Source of the DNA: Cyrtodaria siliqua
Taxonomy: Eukaryota; Mollusca; Bivalvia; Adapedonta; Hiatellidae
NCBI GenBank assembly: GCA_037043455.1
Contig: JAWPHD010005100.1
Location: 1 to 64,000, forward strand
DNA length: 64,000 nt
Direction of reading: 5' to 3'
In this document: positions 52,100-64,000 of the stretch, piece by piece
Numbering within the stretch: position 1 is the stretch's first letter
How the letters are laid out: each line of letters opens with the position of its first letter
Program-made: the position numbers and the translations under genes
The notes under the pieces: generated by a model
Told to the model about the DNA's origin: nothing
What the model saw: the letters and a program-made list of their open reading frames with translations, nothing else
Database searches by the model: none

Positions 52100-53440
52100 A
52101 CTGATACAACTACACCTGGTGAATTATAGTTCGAAGAACTTGTATTACGTCCTACGGCTTGACTTTGTGGTAGAGATTCAGCCATGCAAGTGGGAGGTCA
52201 TGGGTTCCATTCCCAGCCTGGACGTTTGCATAAAAAGACATTTGTTTTTTTTACATTTGCGGGAAAGGGGCCGGGGCACTTTAGAGGGGGAAAAAATTGA
52301 TGTGAATTGGAAAAAGGGGGAATTTTTGACAATGTTAAAATAAAGAAGAAAGATAGTATTTTTTATATGTATTAAGTCTCAGTCTTTCATTTAATATTAA
52401 ATTCACATCAAGAACATGTTTGATGGACATGTTACGGATGGTCAACTAAGAAACATTAAAACACTTTTTTTTTTTGAGGGGATTTTTTTCTCAAAAAAGT
52501 TTAAAAAAGCATACTTTTTGAGGAGGGGAATGGGGCCAACTTCGGCCCCAAATTATTATTAAAAAAACACTGAAAGAGTACGGTAGTTCTAGGACTGGTC
52601 TTCCAGTGTCAGTATATTGTGACTGGGTGGGGTATCATGGCATGGTATTCCAGTGTGGCAGCACTGTAAAGTTGAGCACTGAGCTCACTGTTACAATTAC
52701 ATACTGTCCTGATACACTAAAAGATTGTTACCAGCAACATACCTTGTATCACGGCCAGTAATCGTAGCATCTCTTTAACAACGTCGAGCCACTTTACCGT
52801 GTTAACCCTTTAGCCGCCACAGTAAAAAACATTGATTTTTATTACCAGTGTAAACCCAGATCAACGCGCACATAATGTGAAGGCTGAGTTTACACTGTTC
52901 TCCACTCAATAAAGAAGTTTTTCATAACACATTATACATAAAATATTACTGGAAGGTTTGAATTCATGTTTTAGCAGACGACATTTGAAATTTGGCAGAG
53001 AAAAGGTTTAAGAACTTATTTACACTATAAACCTTACATATACCCTCTGATGCACAAATGACATGGTTTCTGTGGTCTTCATGTGAGTACACATAAGAAC
53101 CCGAGGAAAAGCCGTACGACCACCATATCCTCTTGCATTCTACACCCAGTCGGATGACTGAATTAGGCTAGGTTTGCATTGTTAAGATTCTGATTAGGTG
53201 AATATATACTGCAATTTCACTCGAGGAAATCCCACATATTGACTGACTCAAGTTTTGAAATTTAACGTAATATATATTGTTTCATGTTAAAAATTCTCCT
53301 CAGTCTCTACGGAAATTGCAGTTTGCATAAAACCTGTTAATGATACTTAAGAAACGAGTTGGCTATCACTGCACTGGTCAAACACACTAAGGATATCTAT
53401 ATCTGTATACAGATAATTTATATGAAGAAATATAGTTTGG
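52100..53440. other. Last BCKDK intron
   Basis: 1.67 kb between the two exons (51777-53445). Around 52145-52210, GTGGTAGAGATTC and GGTCATGGGTTCCATTCCC resemble a tRNA D-arm and B-box, so this is probably a decayed tRNA-derived SINE head, not a working tRNA gene. At 52801 GTTAACCCTTTAGCCGCC is another common dispersed-element tip. Confidence 0.45.
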
Positions 53441-53445
53441 CATAC

Positions 53446-53616
53446 CCATGCATACGCGAGTTTGTGGCGCCAGCAGTGTTCTGTGGGCTTACAATCTCTC
53501 CGAACAGCCCACGGTCTGAACCTTTATCACTGGTGTTGGCCCCGCCGGTCGTGAAGTTGTAGTCAAACACCTTACCGACGATGTGGTGTGGGATACCACC
53601 ACCCCTGTCAGACACC
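53446..53616 (-). CDS. BCKDK: BCKDK penultimate coding exon (ATP-binding G-box)
   Basis: 171 nt on the minus strand, starting with one base of a split codon and ending with two. It encodes VSDRGGGIPHHIVGKVFDYN, then FTTGGANTSDKGSDRGLFGE and ends NSRMHG, joining to FGFGLP of the last exon. DRGGGI is the GHKL G1 box that binds ATP with the GFGLP lid, and FDYNFTT matches the BCKDK/PDK family. Acceptor TTCCAG, donor GTATGC. Human BCKDK has 412 residues; these two exons give only about the last 105, so the N-terminal two thirds are not seen here. Confidence 0.95.
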
Positions 53617-53619
53617 CTG

Positions 53620-54700
53620 GAACGAAAAAATAATAAATTTATTTAAAATGAAGGCCTAATGAAGTGATGATGCACAAATTTGAATTACTGGTTTTTGAGA
53701 CAAACACATTTTGATCTTACTGCCTTTATGTCTAAATAATTGCATTATCATTATGTATTATTATTTTTATACAAAGAATGTAATACTAATGGATACATGG
53801 ATATAACAATTTTAATACCATAATGTAAACAAGATCTGTCGGATGACAGCGCGGTCGACTTTTGAGGCCTTGTTGGGGAACAAAATTGAAAAAGGGGCAT
53901 AATTCTGTCAAAATTAAAACAGAGTTATGGAACTCATCTGAATCAGTTACGCTTATGGAAGTAAATACATGTAAAAAGTTTCACTGAATTCCTTTTAAAG
54001 GTTTCGGAGATGTCAGCTTAACGTAAAAGGTTATGGACGCTGATGCCGTGGAATATAGAATAGCTTGCACACCTACGTTAAGTCGATTCACCATTATGCA
54101 TGTGTGGAATTATAGGAAACACTCAGCACTTCTTATTTTGCCTTCTGTACATCCACATACGCGCTGACCTGCTAAATTCAATTTAATCGCTATGTAAGTG
54201 TATCGTAGAACACTATAATATTTGGTCTGCCAGCGCCCTCTTACGACATAAATGCATCTATCAGGTGAGAGGTGAGAAAGGTCAAGGTCATGACATACTG
54301 GGGATGTGAAAGATATCAATCTGTTCTATAGTTCATGAAGAACTTAATACCATTAATTGATAAAAACACCAGGGCCTTTTTAACCTATTTAATTGGGGCC
54401 GATTTAGGTCGCTTCCCAACTGCAACAACACTCAATGCTGAAAAACCTGTCAGGCTACCCTGATTCAAATTAAAAATAAATGAGTTCTAAAAGACACCAG
54501 ATGACAAACAGATACACGGTATATTTGCACAAACTGCCCCTGGTGGGTAATTTTGCTGCGCTGAATTGGCTAGACCGGTATTAAGTGTTTAAAGTAAGCT
54601 ACTAGGGTGATAAAGTAATGACATCCTTCCTAAGAAAATACTGCACTTGCAAATATTGTAACAATATTTAAACAACACATACCCTCAAAGAACAAATTTA
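53620..54700. other. Probable BCKDK intron, no exon recognised
   Basis: I looked on the minus strand for the preceding BCKDK block (the PELLKNA region) and did not find it. At 54373, CAGGGCCTTTTTAACC followed by AATTGGGGCC looks like a truncated relative of the MITE at 57684. Confidence 0.45.
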
Positions 54701-54709
54701 CATTTATTG

Positions 54710-55020
54710 ACAGGGGCGAAGTGTGGCCTGTTTTCAACATACGAGGTGCAAAGCGCCGAGTGTGGGAGGGCTTGGGAGTAGGTGTTCCCCTTCCACTAGA
54801 GGGGGTTAGGGCGCCTCTCCCTATATACATTTTTTTTATTTGGACTAAAACGGTGCTCGTGCAAGCAAAATTTGCCAGGAATACAGACAAGAAGGAAGAT
54901 AGCAAAAAGTTGGTAATTTTCCACCCTTAACCCCCTCCCACCTCTTTTTATAGCATTTTTTAAAAACTTTTTAGGATTTTTTTTCAGGTTACTCCCGGTA
55001 GTACGCCAAGCTATGCCCCG
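54710..55020. mobile_element. Decayed inverted-repeat element (GGGGCGAAG tip)
   Basis: CAGGGGCGAAGTGTGGC on the left faces GCCAAGCTATGCCCCG on the right. The tips are imperfect inverted repeats and no target duplication was seen. Confidence 0.4.
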
Positions 55021-55734
55021 ATAGTACTTTAAGAACTTTGCACTTAGAACTTTTCGACAGGATAATTTCTTGCTTTGTTTTAGCCAATTAGTGCAGTTGT
55101 TTTACTATTTAGTGGGTCCTTTCTTTGATTAGTTGACCTTTGCTTGAATAGAAAATGAAATCAAATAACTTGTTTTGAAAATAAATGAACCCCACAGACA
55201 GGCGTGTTAAATTACCCACGACGTTGTTTAACGCCCTAATCAAATTATATAGTCAACAGTGAAATGTCTGTCAACTTTTAATTTTCAATGACTTCATGTA
55301 ATTGTATAGTTTACCGCTGTATTCTTTTTATCTTGCTTTCCTTTATTGTCCGTGAAATGCAACATTGATCTGTGGTATCGAGTAGCCATACAAAACCGAC
55401 AGCCGGAGCATGGACATTTGTTAAGACAATACCACTTTGTATTGTTATATGCTTCGAAGTATATGGAAACTTCTACCTACACTTTGGTATGAATTTTTTG
55501 TCATAAATATTAAATGCAATATTTCTTTTTCTTTTTTTTATGGTAGATTTGCAGAGTTTGAGTTTGTAACAGTAAGCCAGATATGATTTGTGTTTATATC
55601 AGTTAATAAATGGTCTTTATACAGAGAATACGGAGCTTAAACTATGTAACTAGATGCTGAAATTGGTATATCATCAGGTGAGTGAAAACTGTTTTTTCAT
55701 CATAAAATACTTTTTTTTTCTTTTTCTTTTTTTT

Positions 55735-56215
55735 TTTAACAGTTTATAACAATACTGGAAACTGATTTGACACCAGTATAGAGTTTACAATTACAGGTCA
55801 TATTCAAGTGATTTATAATTTCAAGAGATATATAGAGTTTATAACAATACTGGAAACTGATTTGACACCAGTATAGAGTTTTCAATTACCGGTAATATTC
55901 AAGTGATTTATAATTTCAAGAGATATATAGAGTTTATAACAATACTGGAAACTGATTTGACACCAGTACAGAGATTACAATTACCGGTAATATTCAAGTG
56001 ATTTATAATTTCAAGAGATATTCAATTACCGGTAATATTCAAGTGATTTATAATTTCAAGAGATATATAGAGTTTATAACAATACTGGAAACTGATTTGA
56101 CACCAGTACAGAGTTTACAATTACCGGTAATATTCAAGTGATTTATAATTTCAAGAGATATTCAATTACCGGTAATATTCAAGTGATTTATAATTTCAAG
56201 AGATATATAGAGTTT
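55735..56215. repeat. ~95-115-bp tandem array, four to five units with partial units
   Basis: AGTTTATAACAATACTGGAA, CTGATTTGACACCAGTA, and TTCAAGTGATTTATAATTTC recur. Shorter units lack the first block. ATTACCGGTAAT is present in most units. Confidence 0.9.
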
Positions 56216-56649
56216 CAAAACGTACGTAGTTTATAACAATGTTTAAAAGAAAGTTTTTACAAGCCAGTTTTTGAGGAATGAAACTCATATAGTTTCATAA
56301 CTTTCAGAATTTAGACTTCACTCCCATTGGATCCACGCCAGCTTTACAAACCAGTCAACATATATTCATGACGGAAGGTTGTACACCTTTTCAGGGCATA
56401 CTTAATTCTAAAACAATGTCAAGCATGATTTTTTTGCTTTAGATTTAAAGATTAATAAAATCCTTTAATGATTTAATTATCATTGTGTGTCATCAACGTT
56501 GTTAATTAGAACAAGAACAATTGCCAATTAACATAAATATTGCGTACAATGTAATATCGAGTATTGTATCCACAATACACATCATGCCCTTCTTTACAAT
56601 CATGACAACCGGGACATAGAATCATGAATGATTGTGCAAAGTACCAGCT

Positions 56650-57455
56650 TAAAGGGACACAGCGTTAAGTAACCGTAGTTATCTGCACAATTTGAAGAGT
56701 TGCAAATCATATCAAAGAACACACTGCGATATTTATTTATTTTTTGTACACTCATTACGGTAATACCTATTATAAGAAGAAAATACTGCAAATTGTTTTT
56801 GCATATTATTAACTGTTGATTATACTGCACAATAATATATTTAAATCCACGGTAGAATACCGTATTTCCCCTAATACTAGCGCCCGGGCGCTATGCAAAG
56901 TGCAAAGGGGGCGCTCTTATTATAGCTCAAATTTTTAATATCCTTTCCCAACTGTTTCCTTATAGAATTACTGTATGGCAATCTTCTACTACCACACTGG
57001 TATTGACTAAACCTAAACCCGACTGTATACCGAGTATATCACTGTCATCACTCTGTATCTGTATGATACACATTTCCGTGGAACTTAACAAATACAACAC
57101 GGGTTGGTTGCGTATGAATTAAATAATAATAATAAAAGATAAAAGATAAACTAATTAGTAAACTGAAAGAAAGGAGATAAATAAAAGCGGTAATTTGTAT
57201 TGATGATGATAGCGCTTTAAGGTTTATGTCATAGACCACACCTGTGTCGTAGTAAAAAACTCCCGTAATCAAATCCATTAGCGGTAAGGTTCTTAAAACA
57301 GGTGGGGGCGCTTCTATTAGGGAAGGCGCTACTAATAGAGGAAATATGGTAAGAGGAAAAACTTTCATTTAATTATATGCAAGCAGGTTTAAAGCCAAAA
57401 TGATACTTTTTGATACTTGATAAACACTTCAAGATTGCCGTGTGTCCCTTTAAAA
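56650..57455. mobile_element. GGGACACA-tipped MITE interrupted by a nested element
   Basis: CTTAAAGGGACACAGCG on the left and AAGATTGCCGTGTGTCCC then TTTAAA on the right. The interior matches the copy at 20656-20980 on both sides of a 490-bp insertion. Confidence 0.8.
56860..57349. mobile_element. Nested Tc1/mariner-type MITE (TA target)
   Basis: CCGTATTTCCCCTAATACTA followed by GCGCCC on the left and, as reverse complement of the right end, CCATATTTCCTCTATTAGTA followed by GCGCC form about 25-bp inverted repeats. TA flanks both sides (56858-56859, 57350-57351). The related element at 20.8 kb has the uninterrupted site GGTAGAATAAGA. Confidence 0.85.
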
Positions 57456-57683
57456 TCTTATTTTTAAACCGGTTCAAAACAAATTAGTTTGTGGAAAACT
57501 GCTAATAGATTAGTATTATGCATCAATTATTTAGTAAAATATATGGTAAAAATAAAAAAAGAAACATTCCACTTTACCACCAGCAGATTTAAACATTTTC
57601 TAGCTGCTTTACAGTAAAACTTGACATTTGATAAATGAATAGGTACTTATTTTGTATCAATTTAATCATTTTGTATCAAGGTA

Positions 57684-57871
57684 CAGGGCCTTTTTACCTT
57701 TCTTTTCAGCAGCCTGTATAAGGCCCCTTCCCCGACCAAATTTCTTTTAAAATCATGCAGTTTTCCCCATTTTTTTAAACTTACCTCTGGAAATTTCATT
57801 CCCCATTCATGGATTTTCCCCCCCAATTCAGGCCAAAAGGCCCCTTCCACAAAACTGGTAAAAAGGCCCTG
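57684..57871. mobile_element. 188-bp CAGGGCC-tipped MITE, compact copy
   Basis: Perfect 15-bp inverted repeats CAGGGCCTTTTTACC and GGTAAAAAGGCCCTG, flanked by AGGTA on both sides (57679-57683, 57872-57876). Inverse orientation to the expanded copy at 14693-15729. No array is present here. Confidence 0.9.
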
Positions 57872-58074
57872 AGGTATTTATTTTAAAGCTCTATAAATAC
57901 CTGCTGTATCACTTTATGTCCCCCCTACCCCCACTCTGCACCCCACTCCCTCTTTCCAAAGAATTAGTATATCTAAATATTTTTTAATTAAAACCATGCA
58001 ATTAAAACAGAATTGTTTTCCAAAACCAGTTATGCATCGTGTTCCTTTGCCTTTAACGTCATTTTTCAGCACAT

Positions 58075-58290
58075 TTTAGGCTACGTATGACGGTCAATTT
58101 TTTGTGGTGGAGGCAGACCACCCATTTATTCCTGGGTAGAATCAGTACCGTATACCTCCCACCATCTGTAAGAATCGACACTTTCTCACAAATTGAGCTC
58201 CCAGTGGGATTCGAACCTGCAGTGGTGAGAGGCAAGAAAGTTTAAAAATGCAACGTTGTTAATCTCTCCACCAGGGAGGTGCTCCATGCA
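58075..58290. mobile_element. tRNA-related SINE-like copy
   Basis: GGAGGCAGACCACCCATTTA, TCCTGGGTAGAATCAGTACC, GAGCTCCCAGTGGGATTCGA and ACCTGCAGTGGTGAG. The GGGATTCGAACC block is an antisense tRNA B-box. A second copy lies at 60850-61015. Confidence 0.65.
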
Positions 58291-59021
58291 TCGTGTATAT
58301 ATTAACCAAAACTATAATCAAAAGGACGAAAATGAATGACAACACAAGTATACATTTATGTCTCATTTTTTTCCCTGTTCAGTAGCATTCTGCACCATCT
58401 GTATATTATCAGATAATCAAACTGATCCAGATTATCTTACAGGTCCTTACTGCCTCTGAGCTGGGATTTTACATGAACACTGAACTCATTAATCAGTTTC
58501 TTATAAACACTTTGATTTTTTTGTCAGTTAAGCCATCTTGCTTTCCGATCAATTTTAAATTCTAGTGTTTGCCATACAAGTAATTTGGTATGGCATATGA
58601 TAAGCAGAAAAGATAACAACCTTTCTTTCATTATGTTTTGTATACCGGAATATAACTTTCTCTTTTTAAATGTCAAGATGATAATCACACGTTATGCTTT
58701 TACATGAAAAGCCTTTCACTTCTTATCGACTTCTATAAACCCAACACATTAAAATCTTATCCACAGACACAGGGTACAAAGATAATCTTTTGTTATTTTA
58801 ATACAAATTATTTCATAAGCCAATCATGACAAGACAGTACATTGCAATATATCAAATTCATAATCACTAAATACTGCATTTCATTCCAAGTTCAATCAAC
58901 TCTGCATGACAGTAAGCTGACACTGGGGTGGATTTAAGCAAGGATATTTCCCAAAGAACAGAATTACGTCTTTTGGTTAATCTGAATTTCCCCTTTATAT
59001 GGATTTCTACACTTCCCAATT

Positions 59022-59185
59022 GTAGCATGGTCGGTGACATTTCCTTTGATGAATGCAGAGCATTAAATCGTTTAATTTAGGGTAACTAAAGGGGCGTGGC
59101 TTTACCGTGCTACAACTACCGGATATTGGAATTTATAGTACGGTCACTATGATGTCACAGTGTTACTAAGTACACCATGCTACAA
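59022..59185. mobile_element. GTAGCATGGT-tipped MITE
   Basis: GTAGCATGGT and ACCATGCTAC are perfect inverted repeats enclosing CCTTTGATGAATGCAGAGCA and ATTTATAGTACGGTCAC. A related copy interrupts the satellite at 26078. Confidence 0.75.
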
Positions 59186-59189
59186 AAAA

Positions 59190-59253
59190 GATAGAGTCTG
59201 TCTCAGCTCGTTGGTTGTTTAAATAAGCCAACTCGCTGAGACCAGACTCTATC
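59190..59253. repeat. Perfect-tip hairpin
   Basis: GATAGAGTCTGTCTCAGCTC followed by GTTGG pairs with CCAACTCGCTGAGACCAGAC followed by TCTATC around a short AT-rich loop, giving arms of about 26 bp. The related copy at 26233 has only the CAGTCTCAGCTCGTTGG half. Confidence 0.85.
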
Positions 59254-59299
59254 TATTACATGACCCTTTTGTCATGTCCCATTATTATTTTTAAAAGGA

Positions 59300-60840
59300 C
59301 CAAGTCCTGACCCTAATATGTATCCCAAGATCTGCACCTGTGACATAATCTGAACTTCCCCTTTATGTGGATTTCTACACTTATCAAATGGCCTTTTTTT
59401 GAAATCGACTTTTATCATTTTTGGCCCCTACCCTAACATGTATCCCAGATCTGCATGTATCCCAGATCTGCACATGTGATATACATATTTATAGTCTCAC
59501 TGACAGCAATGGGACACAGCTCAGTACATGAAGAACAAGACGCACTCGAACCGTTACAATCTGGCACGTCATCTTCCAGGGGTCACGATTTATTAATCAT
59601 AATTGAATGCAAAATGGGGTGTGATTCAAGAACGGGTGCACCGTCAGGTAGCTTCAATCACTCAAGACGCCAGTAATCAGGTGTGACTTACAGGATTAAA
59701 TGTATATGGAGGACAAAACATGTCTACTGTAGCATTAAAGTGTTGGTTTTTACAGGGATATTGAATAGGACTGGATGAATAACGCCTTAATGTGATAAAT
59801 CATGAAAGGAATTCAATTATGGTAGAAAAATATTGACATTTGTTGCAATTTAATTACTAAATTATTAGATACTTTTTAACATTGTAAGACTTGGCATAAA
59901 ATGAATATTCATGTACATCTTAAAACTGTGAAGTGCATAGTCATGTTAATATTCCTAAGGGAACCATTTCTGAAAACTGTAATAGTTTGAAATATTATAT
60001 CCAGAACAATAACCATGCGGATTTTATTTATATATAAGATTTATGAAAATTGAAAGGAATTTAACATATTAAAGTGTCTGCAGTACAATATACTAACATG
60101 GAAATAAAGTTGAAATAATTGGACTTGTACTTATATGACTAAGGGGCCAGGGCTCTACCGACTGAAAATGGCAAAGGGTTAATCAGAAAACAGTATTTTT
60201 ACAATGGAGCAGCACAGAATGATACGTACATGGAAGGTAAATTATTAATTACTCTAAATATCAATAAGTATACCCAAGATGACCGTATGGAGGGTACAAT
60301 GTGTAACTGTACATATCCAATAACCTGACAAATGAATGAGATTTTATCAATCTGCTACTAATTTCTAACTTATTGAGGATGTAGAAATGCCAATGCATCA
60401 TATACACTTATAGAATTATTTCTGTGACAGTTTTAAGTAAGTTATGTCGGTGTCAATCGTATGTCAATAAAAAGGGGATCCCTTGGAGGCAACAAACACA
60501 AACAGGGAAAGTACGGTAGATTATAGTTAATTCATAAAAAAAGATCATGTCATAGGAGATAAGCCTTATACATTAAAATGTAGACATTTTGCCAAAATTG
60601 ACAAACATTAAAGGGAATGTAGCGACACAGCCCCATCTTTATTATTGAGAGTTCTGAAAAACTTGATTAAGCGTGAAAGAGTTATCAAAATCGAATGATA
60701 AACAACGAGGATAAGATCATTTGAAGGTTCTGTTGAAACGGATATGGTAGCCGCCATTTTTAGAGCTATGACATAACAGTTCTAAATGACCATATATGGA
60801 ATATTCAAAAATATGAAAATTTACTGATTTATTGGGAAAA
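59300..60840. other. No gene recognised
   Basis: AT-rich sequence with a somewhat GC-richer patch at 59500-59690. The patch holds a 73-codon plus-strand frame without splice context or family resemblance. I see no supported feature. Confidence 0.4.
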
Positions 60841-60849
60841 CATGATGGT

Positions 60850-61015
60850 TGTTTGTTTGTATGGTGTTTTATCAACATCAAGGTTTGATGTGTAGGCAGA
60901 CCACCCACTTTTCCTGGGTAGAACCAGTACTGTACACCTCCAGCCATCCGTAAGAATCGACACTTCCTCACTTACAAGTCGAGCTCCCAGTGGGATTCAA
61001 ACCCGCAGTGGCATG
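60850..61015. mobile_element. tRNA-related SINE-like copy
   Basis: GTAGGCAGACCACCCACTTT, TCCTGGGTAGAACCAGTACT, GAGCTCCCAGTGGGATTCAA and ACCCGCAGTGG, the same order as 58075-58290. Confidence 0.65.
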
Positions 61016-61019
61016 ACCA

Positions 61020-61935
61020 AAAGATATTCGAAATTTGGAACAATCAGAACAGCTGGTGTTTGTTAGGTTTAGTTATATGCTAGTCATGCTAGAAGAATAT
61101 CTACTTTACAACAATATAAAGGTTGCAAGATCATTTTTGTGGTAAGAGAATATTTGCTGCACAGATCTGATTGGCAGAGTGACAAGTCATTAGGAAGTTC
61201 AAATCTTCATAAAGAAAACAGAAAACGATTGGTGCATGTGTTGGTCAATCCTGACTTTCATTTTTTTATTTTTCTATCTAACAACTTATTTGCCTGGTAT
61301 CATTGTTTGTATATACACACATACACAATTATATTAAAAATATCTTACTGTCAACTGCATTTTTTTCCTTTTTAGTCCATTATTTTTTTCTTGCTAGGCC
61401 ATAACAAATCGCTAGATTTGCATGCATTTGTTTTTATCATTTATTATTATTCCTACGAAAACAAAAACCCTCATTTAAAAAAGGAAAATATCAAAAGCCA
61501 CAGATGTGACATTTAACAGCACACTTGAACTGAATATTCTAAGTACTTTTAGAGGAGGCCAATCAAATTTTTCTTTGGGGCAGTCGAAGGAAGACGGGTG
61601 TGTGAGGTTGCAAATCCACAAATTAATCAAGTACGGCCTTGTGTAGAAATGTGAATAAAATACATTTTAACTTAACCAACCCTGAGAATTTAAAATCATT
61701 TACATGTTAGGTACATTTCAGTTTTCATTTTCAGCAATTTAAACAAAAAAATTTCTGTGTCACTTTTTATATGTATATTTAAATTTATGAAAGTCGAGAT
61801 TTTTAATACTTTGGGCACGTGCATACTTTAGGCTGGGCAGTCGTAATATACAGGGAAGAATGAATTCATACACAGAAGACTCCACACAAATGTTGAAAAA
61901 ATTCCGCTTCGATCAGCTCAATTACAGAGTTTTAA
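61020..61935. other. No gene recognised
   Basis: AT-rich, with short frames only. I see no supported feature. Confidence 0.4.
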
Positions 61936-62130
61936 CTTTAACCCTTAACCCGCTAGGCACGACTTTAATAGACGTAATTCGAAGGCTGATCAGGGTTTGC
62001 AATGTTCAGCTGCTGATCAGTCATTTCCCCCAAAAACATCCCTTTGTCACATAAATGGAATGGTCTTAATTCAAAGAAAGAACAGTCCATTATATATATG
62101 TAGCGGGTTGCGGGTTAACAGATATACAGC
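61936..62130. mobile_element. Inverted-repeat element (TTAACCC tips)
   Basis: TTTAACCCTTAACCCGCTAG on the left faces TAGCGGGTTGCGGGTTAACA on the right as imperfect inverted repeats. The short plus-strand frames across it are not gene-like. Confidence 0.5.
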
Positions 62131-62134
62131 TGTT

Positions 62135-64000
62135 TCATACTCGATCTCATTAGCATTTTCTAAAGCAAAACCTAACAACTGGCAAGTAAAACGTATCCAG
62201 GAAGAAACAGTAAACTGGGCTAAATAAACAATGAATCAATTAATATGGGTATAGTTAATGATGTATCAATTCTAAAAGCAAACATGATGTTTACCCCTAC
62301 AAATTTAAACAAACCATGGGCATAGAATCTGGCACGTAAATAATACAAACTAAACACTTATTTGATACAAATGTTGAAATCTATTCCAGAAATTCATCGT
62401 TATCGCTGCTACGAGGGCCCATTAAATTACGATTACTTTTTTAACAGAAAGTAAAGTAAATATTATGAAAAAAAATTCAAGTTGCTTGTCGAGAACGGCC
62501 ATTACATACAATGAATACTGTTTACTTGGTCAATATTGTCTGTTTATTCAAAAATGTTCCTCGATAGAAGCGGTGCTTTAATATTGATATTTTATAAGGA
62601 GGACATGTCTTAAATTGACTTTAGGCCTAACACAATTGTTTGTTCCCTAATGGGCTGAAAGTAATGGGTATTAAGGTAGGTAATGTTTTATATATATGTT
62701 TTTACATGTTTTGTTAGTCTATGGTTTAAATCAAGAATGTGCTTCTGAATATAGTGTACACACTCCACAACTGAAGTTAAACAGTATCTAAAACCCTAAA
62801 CAATATTATGTTTTAAGTAGATTATCAACGCCTTGACTAATTTTATACAGAGCGGGCACAAAAAAGTTTTTTATTTTTTATTACATTTCTATGGGTGACA
62901 GATTGGGATTCATAATCGCTAAATATTAATAACTAATCCGGAACACAAAAATAACTAACTGCGACAATAAATCATGTCAATTAAGCGTTGCTGACGTCGA
63001 TGTCATCCGACGGTAACGTTCAACAAAGTGACTAATTTCTGTTAAATTCATATATATACTGATTTAAAATGTAATAAACAGATTATTTAACCGCCGGGAT
63101 TGATTAAAAGAAAATCCTTCACTCGACGGTAGGCTTGTTTCATTTTTTTACTCACTGGCATATGCTCATTTGTGAAAAGAATCGATCCCAAGTTAAATAA
63201 TCTCTATATAATTCATTATTATATTATATATGGTTGGTAGTCTAGTAAACCGAGTGCTCTAATTAATTAAATAAAAATGATTTCTACAAAGTCTACCGTC
63301 CACCAATGGCATGTTAATCTAGCATGGAAATTATCAGGCGAACGAACAAGGCTTAATGCGGACAATGACTACACCGGTCAACAAGTCGTTCTCAATCTTC
63401 AATACTATTTAACATTACACTTTAATCCCTTCAAAAACATAAATTTAAATGTAAACTACTAAACTGTAGATTACGTTTTGAAGATATGACAAAATAAGGA
63501 CATTACATTTTGAAGTGCCAAGCACGTTTGAAATTTGGATATGGTCTGAATTGAAAACTGCAGGAAAGGTTTTGAAATTTACATTGAATAGATACATAAG
63601 GGATTAAGTGTATCATCTGATTCAAACAGAGGATTTATTCCTGCGAAAGAAATGTGTGCATTAGTAGCAGTTCAGGATATTTGGATCAATAATATACCCG
63701 GGATCTATCTGAAAATATAATCAATATGTGAACGGAAGTAGAGGTGCTGTCTTATTGTTGGGGAGGATATTTTGGATCTACTCAATATTAATATCAATAT
63801 TTCAAAGGAAGGAGAAGTTCTTGTAATTGTCACGGAAGGAAAGCTGGAGCAGAGATTAGGAATAGAAGAGCATATATAAATAGTAATATATCTATTGTGG
63901 AATAGCTGGGTATGATAATTTTTGCAGATTAAAATTACAGTGGCACAAGTGATCATAATAACAACAATCATGCCAGAAAAATATATTGAAAGTAGCTGTG
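62135..64000. other. No gene recognised
   Basis: AT-rich DNA to the window end. No exon of BCKDK or another gene was recognised. Confidence 0.4.

Noticed and set aside
52145..52210. tRNA gene (GGTAGAGATTC ... GGGTTCCATTCCC)
   Set aside because: A and B-box-like words are present, but no acceptor stem or complete cloverleaf pairs. Probably a SINE head.
59455..59676. 73-codon plus-strand frame in a GC-richer patch
   Set aside because: No family resemblance and no acceptor/donor pair in phase. The minus strand was also checked as a BCKDK exon and does not match.
53620..64000. Upstream BCKDK exons
   Set aside because: I searched by eye on the minus strand for the PELLKNA and nearby blocks and found none. 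They are probably beyond the window or too short to see.

Overview
This window is animal nuclear DNA, most likely from a bivalve or other lophotrochozoan mollusc. It is AT-rich, its genes are split by GT-AG introns, and most of its length is tandem arrays, SINE-like elements and small inverted-repeat transposons. The mollusc assignment is an inference from the protein sequences and the style of the repeats; no taxonomic search could be run.

Three protein-coding loci are visible. (1) At 1.9-4.7 kb (+) there is a long uninterrupted coding exon, about 945 codons from its first ATG. I do not recognise the family. It carries twelve 11-residue coding repeats and ends in a consensus splice donor just before its stop. 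(2) At 10.0-41.0 kb (+) lies a KDM2/JHDM1 histone demethylase gene (KDM2A/KDM2B type). I reconstructed 18 coding exons whose phases agree at every junction. They encode 1277 residues in the order JmjC, CXXC zinc finger, PHD finger, a basic Ser/Lys-rich linker with a cluster of SUMO-consensus sites, F-box and leucine-rich repeats. The exon holding the start codon was not found. (3) At 51.6-53.6 kb (-) are the last two coding exons of a branched-chain alpha-ketoacid dehydrogenase kinase (BCKDK). The rest must lie in unrecognised exons further right or beyond the window. KDM2 and BCKDK are convergent, with about 10.6 kb of repeat-rich DNA between their stop codons.

KDM2 joins chromatin reading to silencing. 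The JmjC domain should remove H3K36 methyl groups, CXXC should tether the protein to unmethylated CpG DNA, and F-box plus LRR should link it to SCF or Polycomb-type assemblies. In the intron between the JmjC exons and the CXXC exons sit a perfect NRF1 palindrome and a perfect GTCACGTGAC box. This is the layout expected of an internal promoter for a demethylase-less short isoform, as known for vertebrate KDM2A/B.

The repeat landscape holds the most unusual structure. Three foldback elements (32.0, 41.3 and 48.3 kb) have different, internally complementary arms. They nevertheless share their tips, a central hairpin motif, and CTCG/CTTG blocks in direct orientation on both arms, which create 2x2 mismatched internal loops. 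One is flanked by a perfect 10-bp direct repeat. Several other elements are delimited by inverted repeats plus target duplications, and two insertions can be checked against related uninterrupted copies inside the window (a nested TA-flanked element at 56.9 kb and a 706-bp solo-LTR-like insertion at 43.5 kb). Three dispersed elements each contain an internal tandem array (36 bp x 11, 168 bp x 3, 25 bp x 34).
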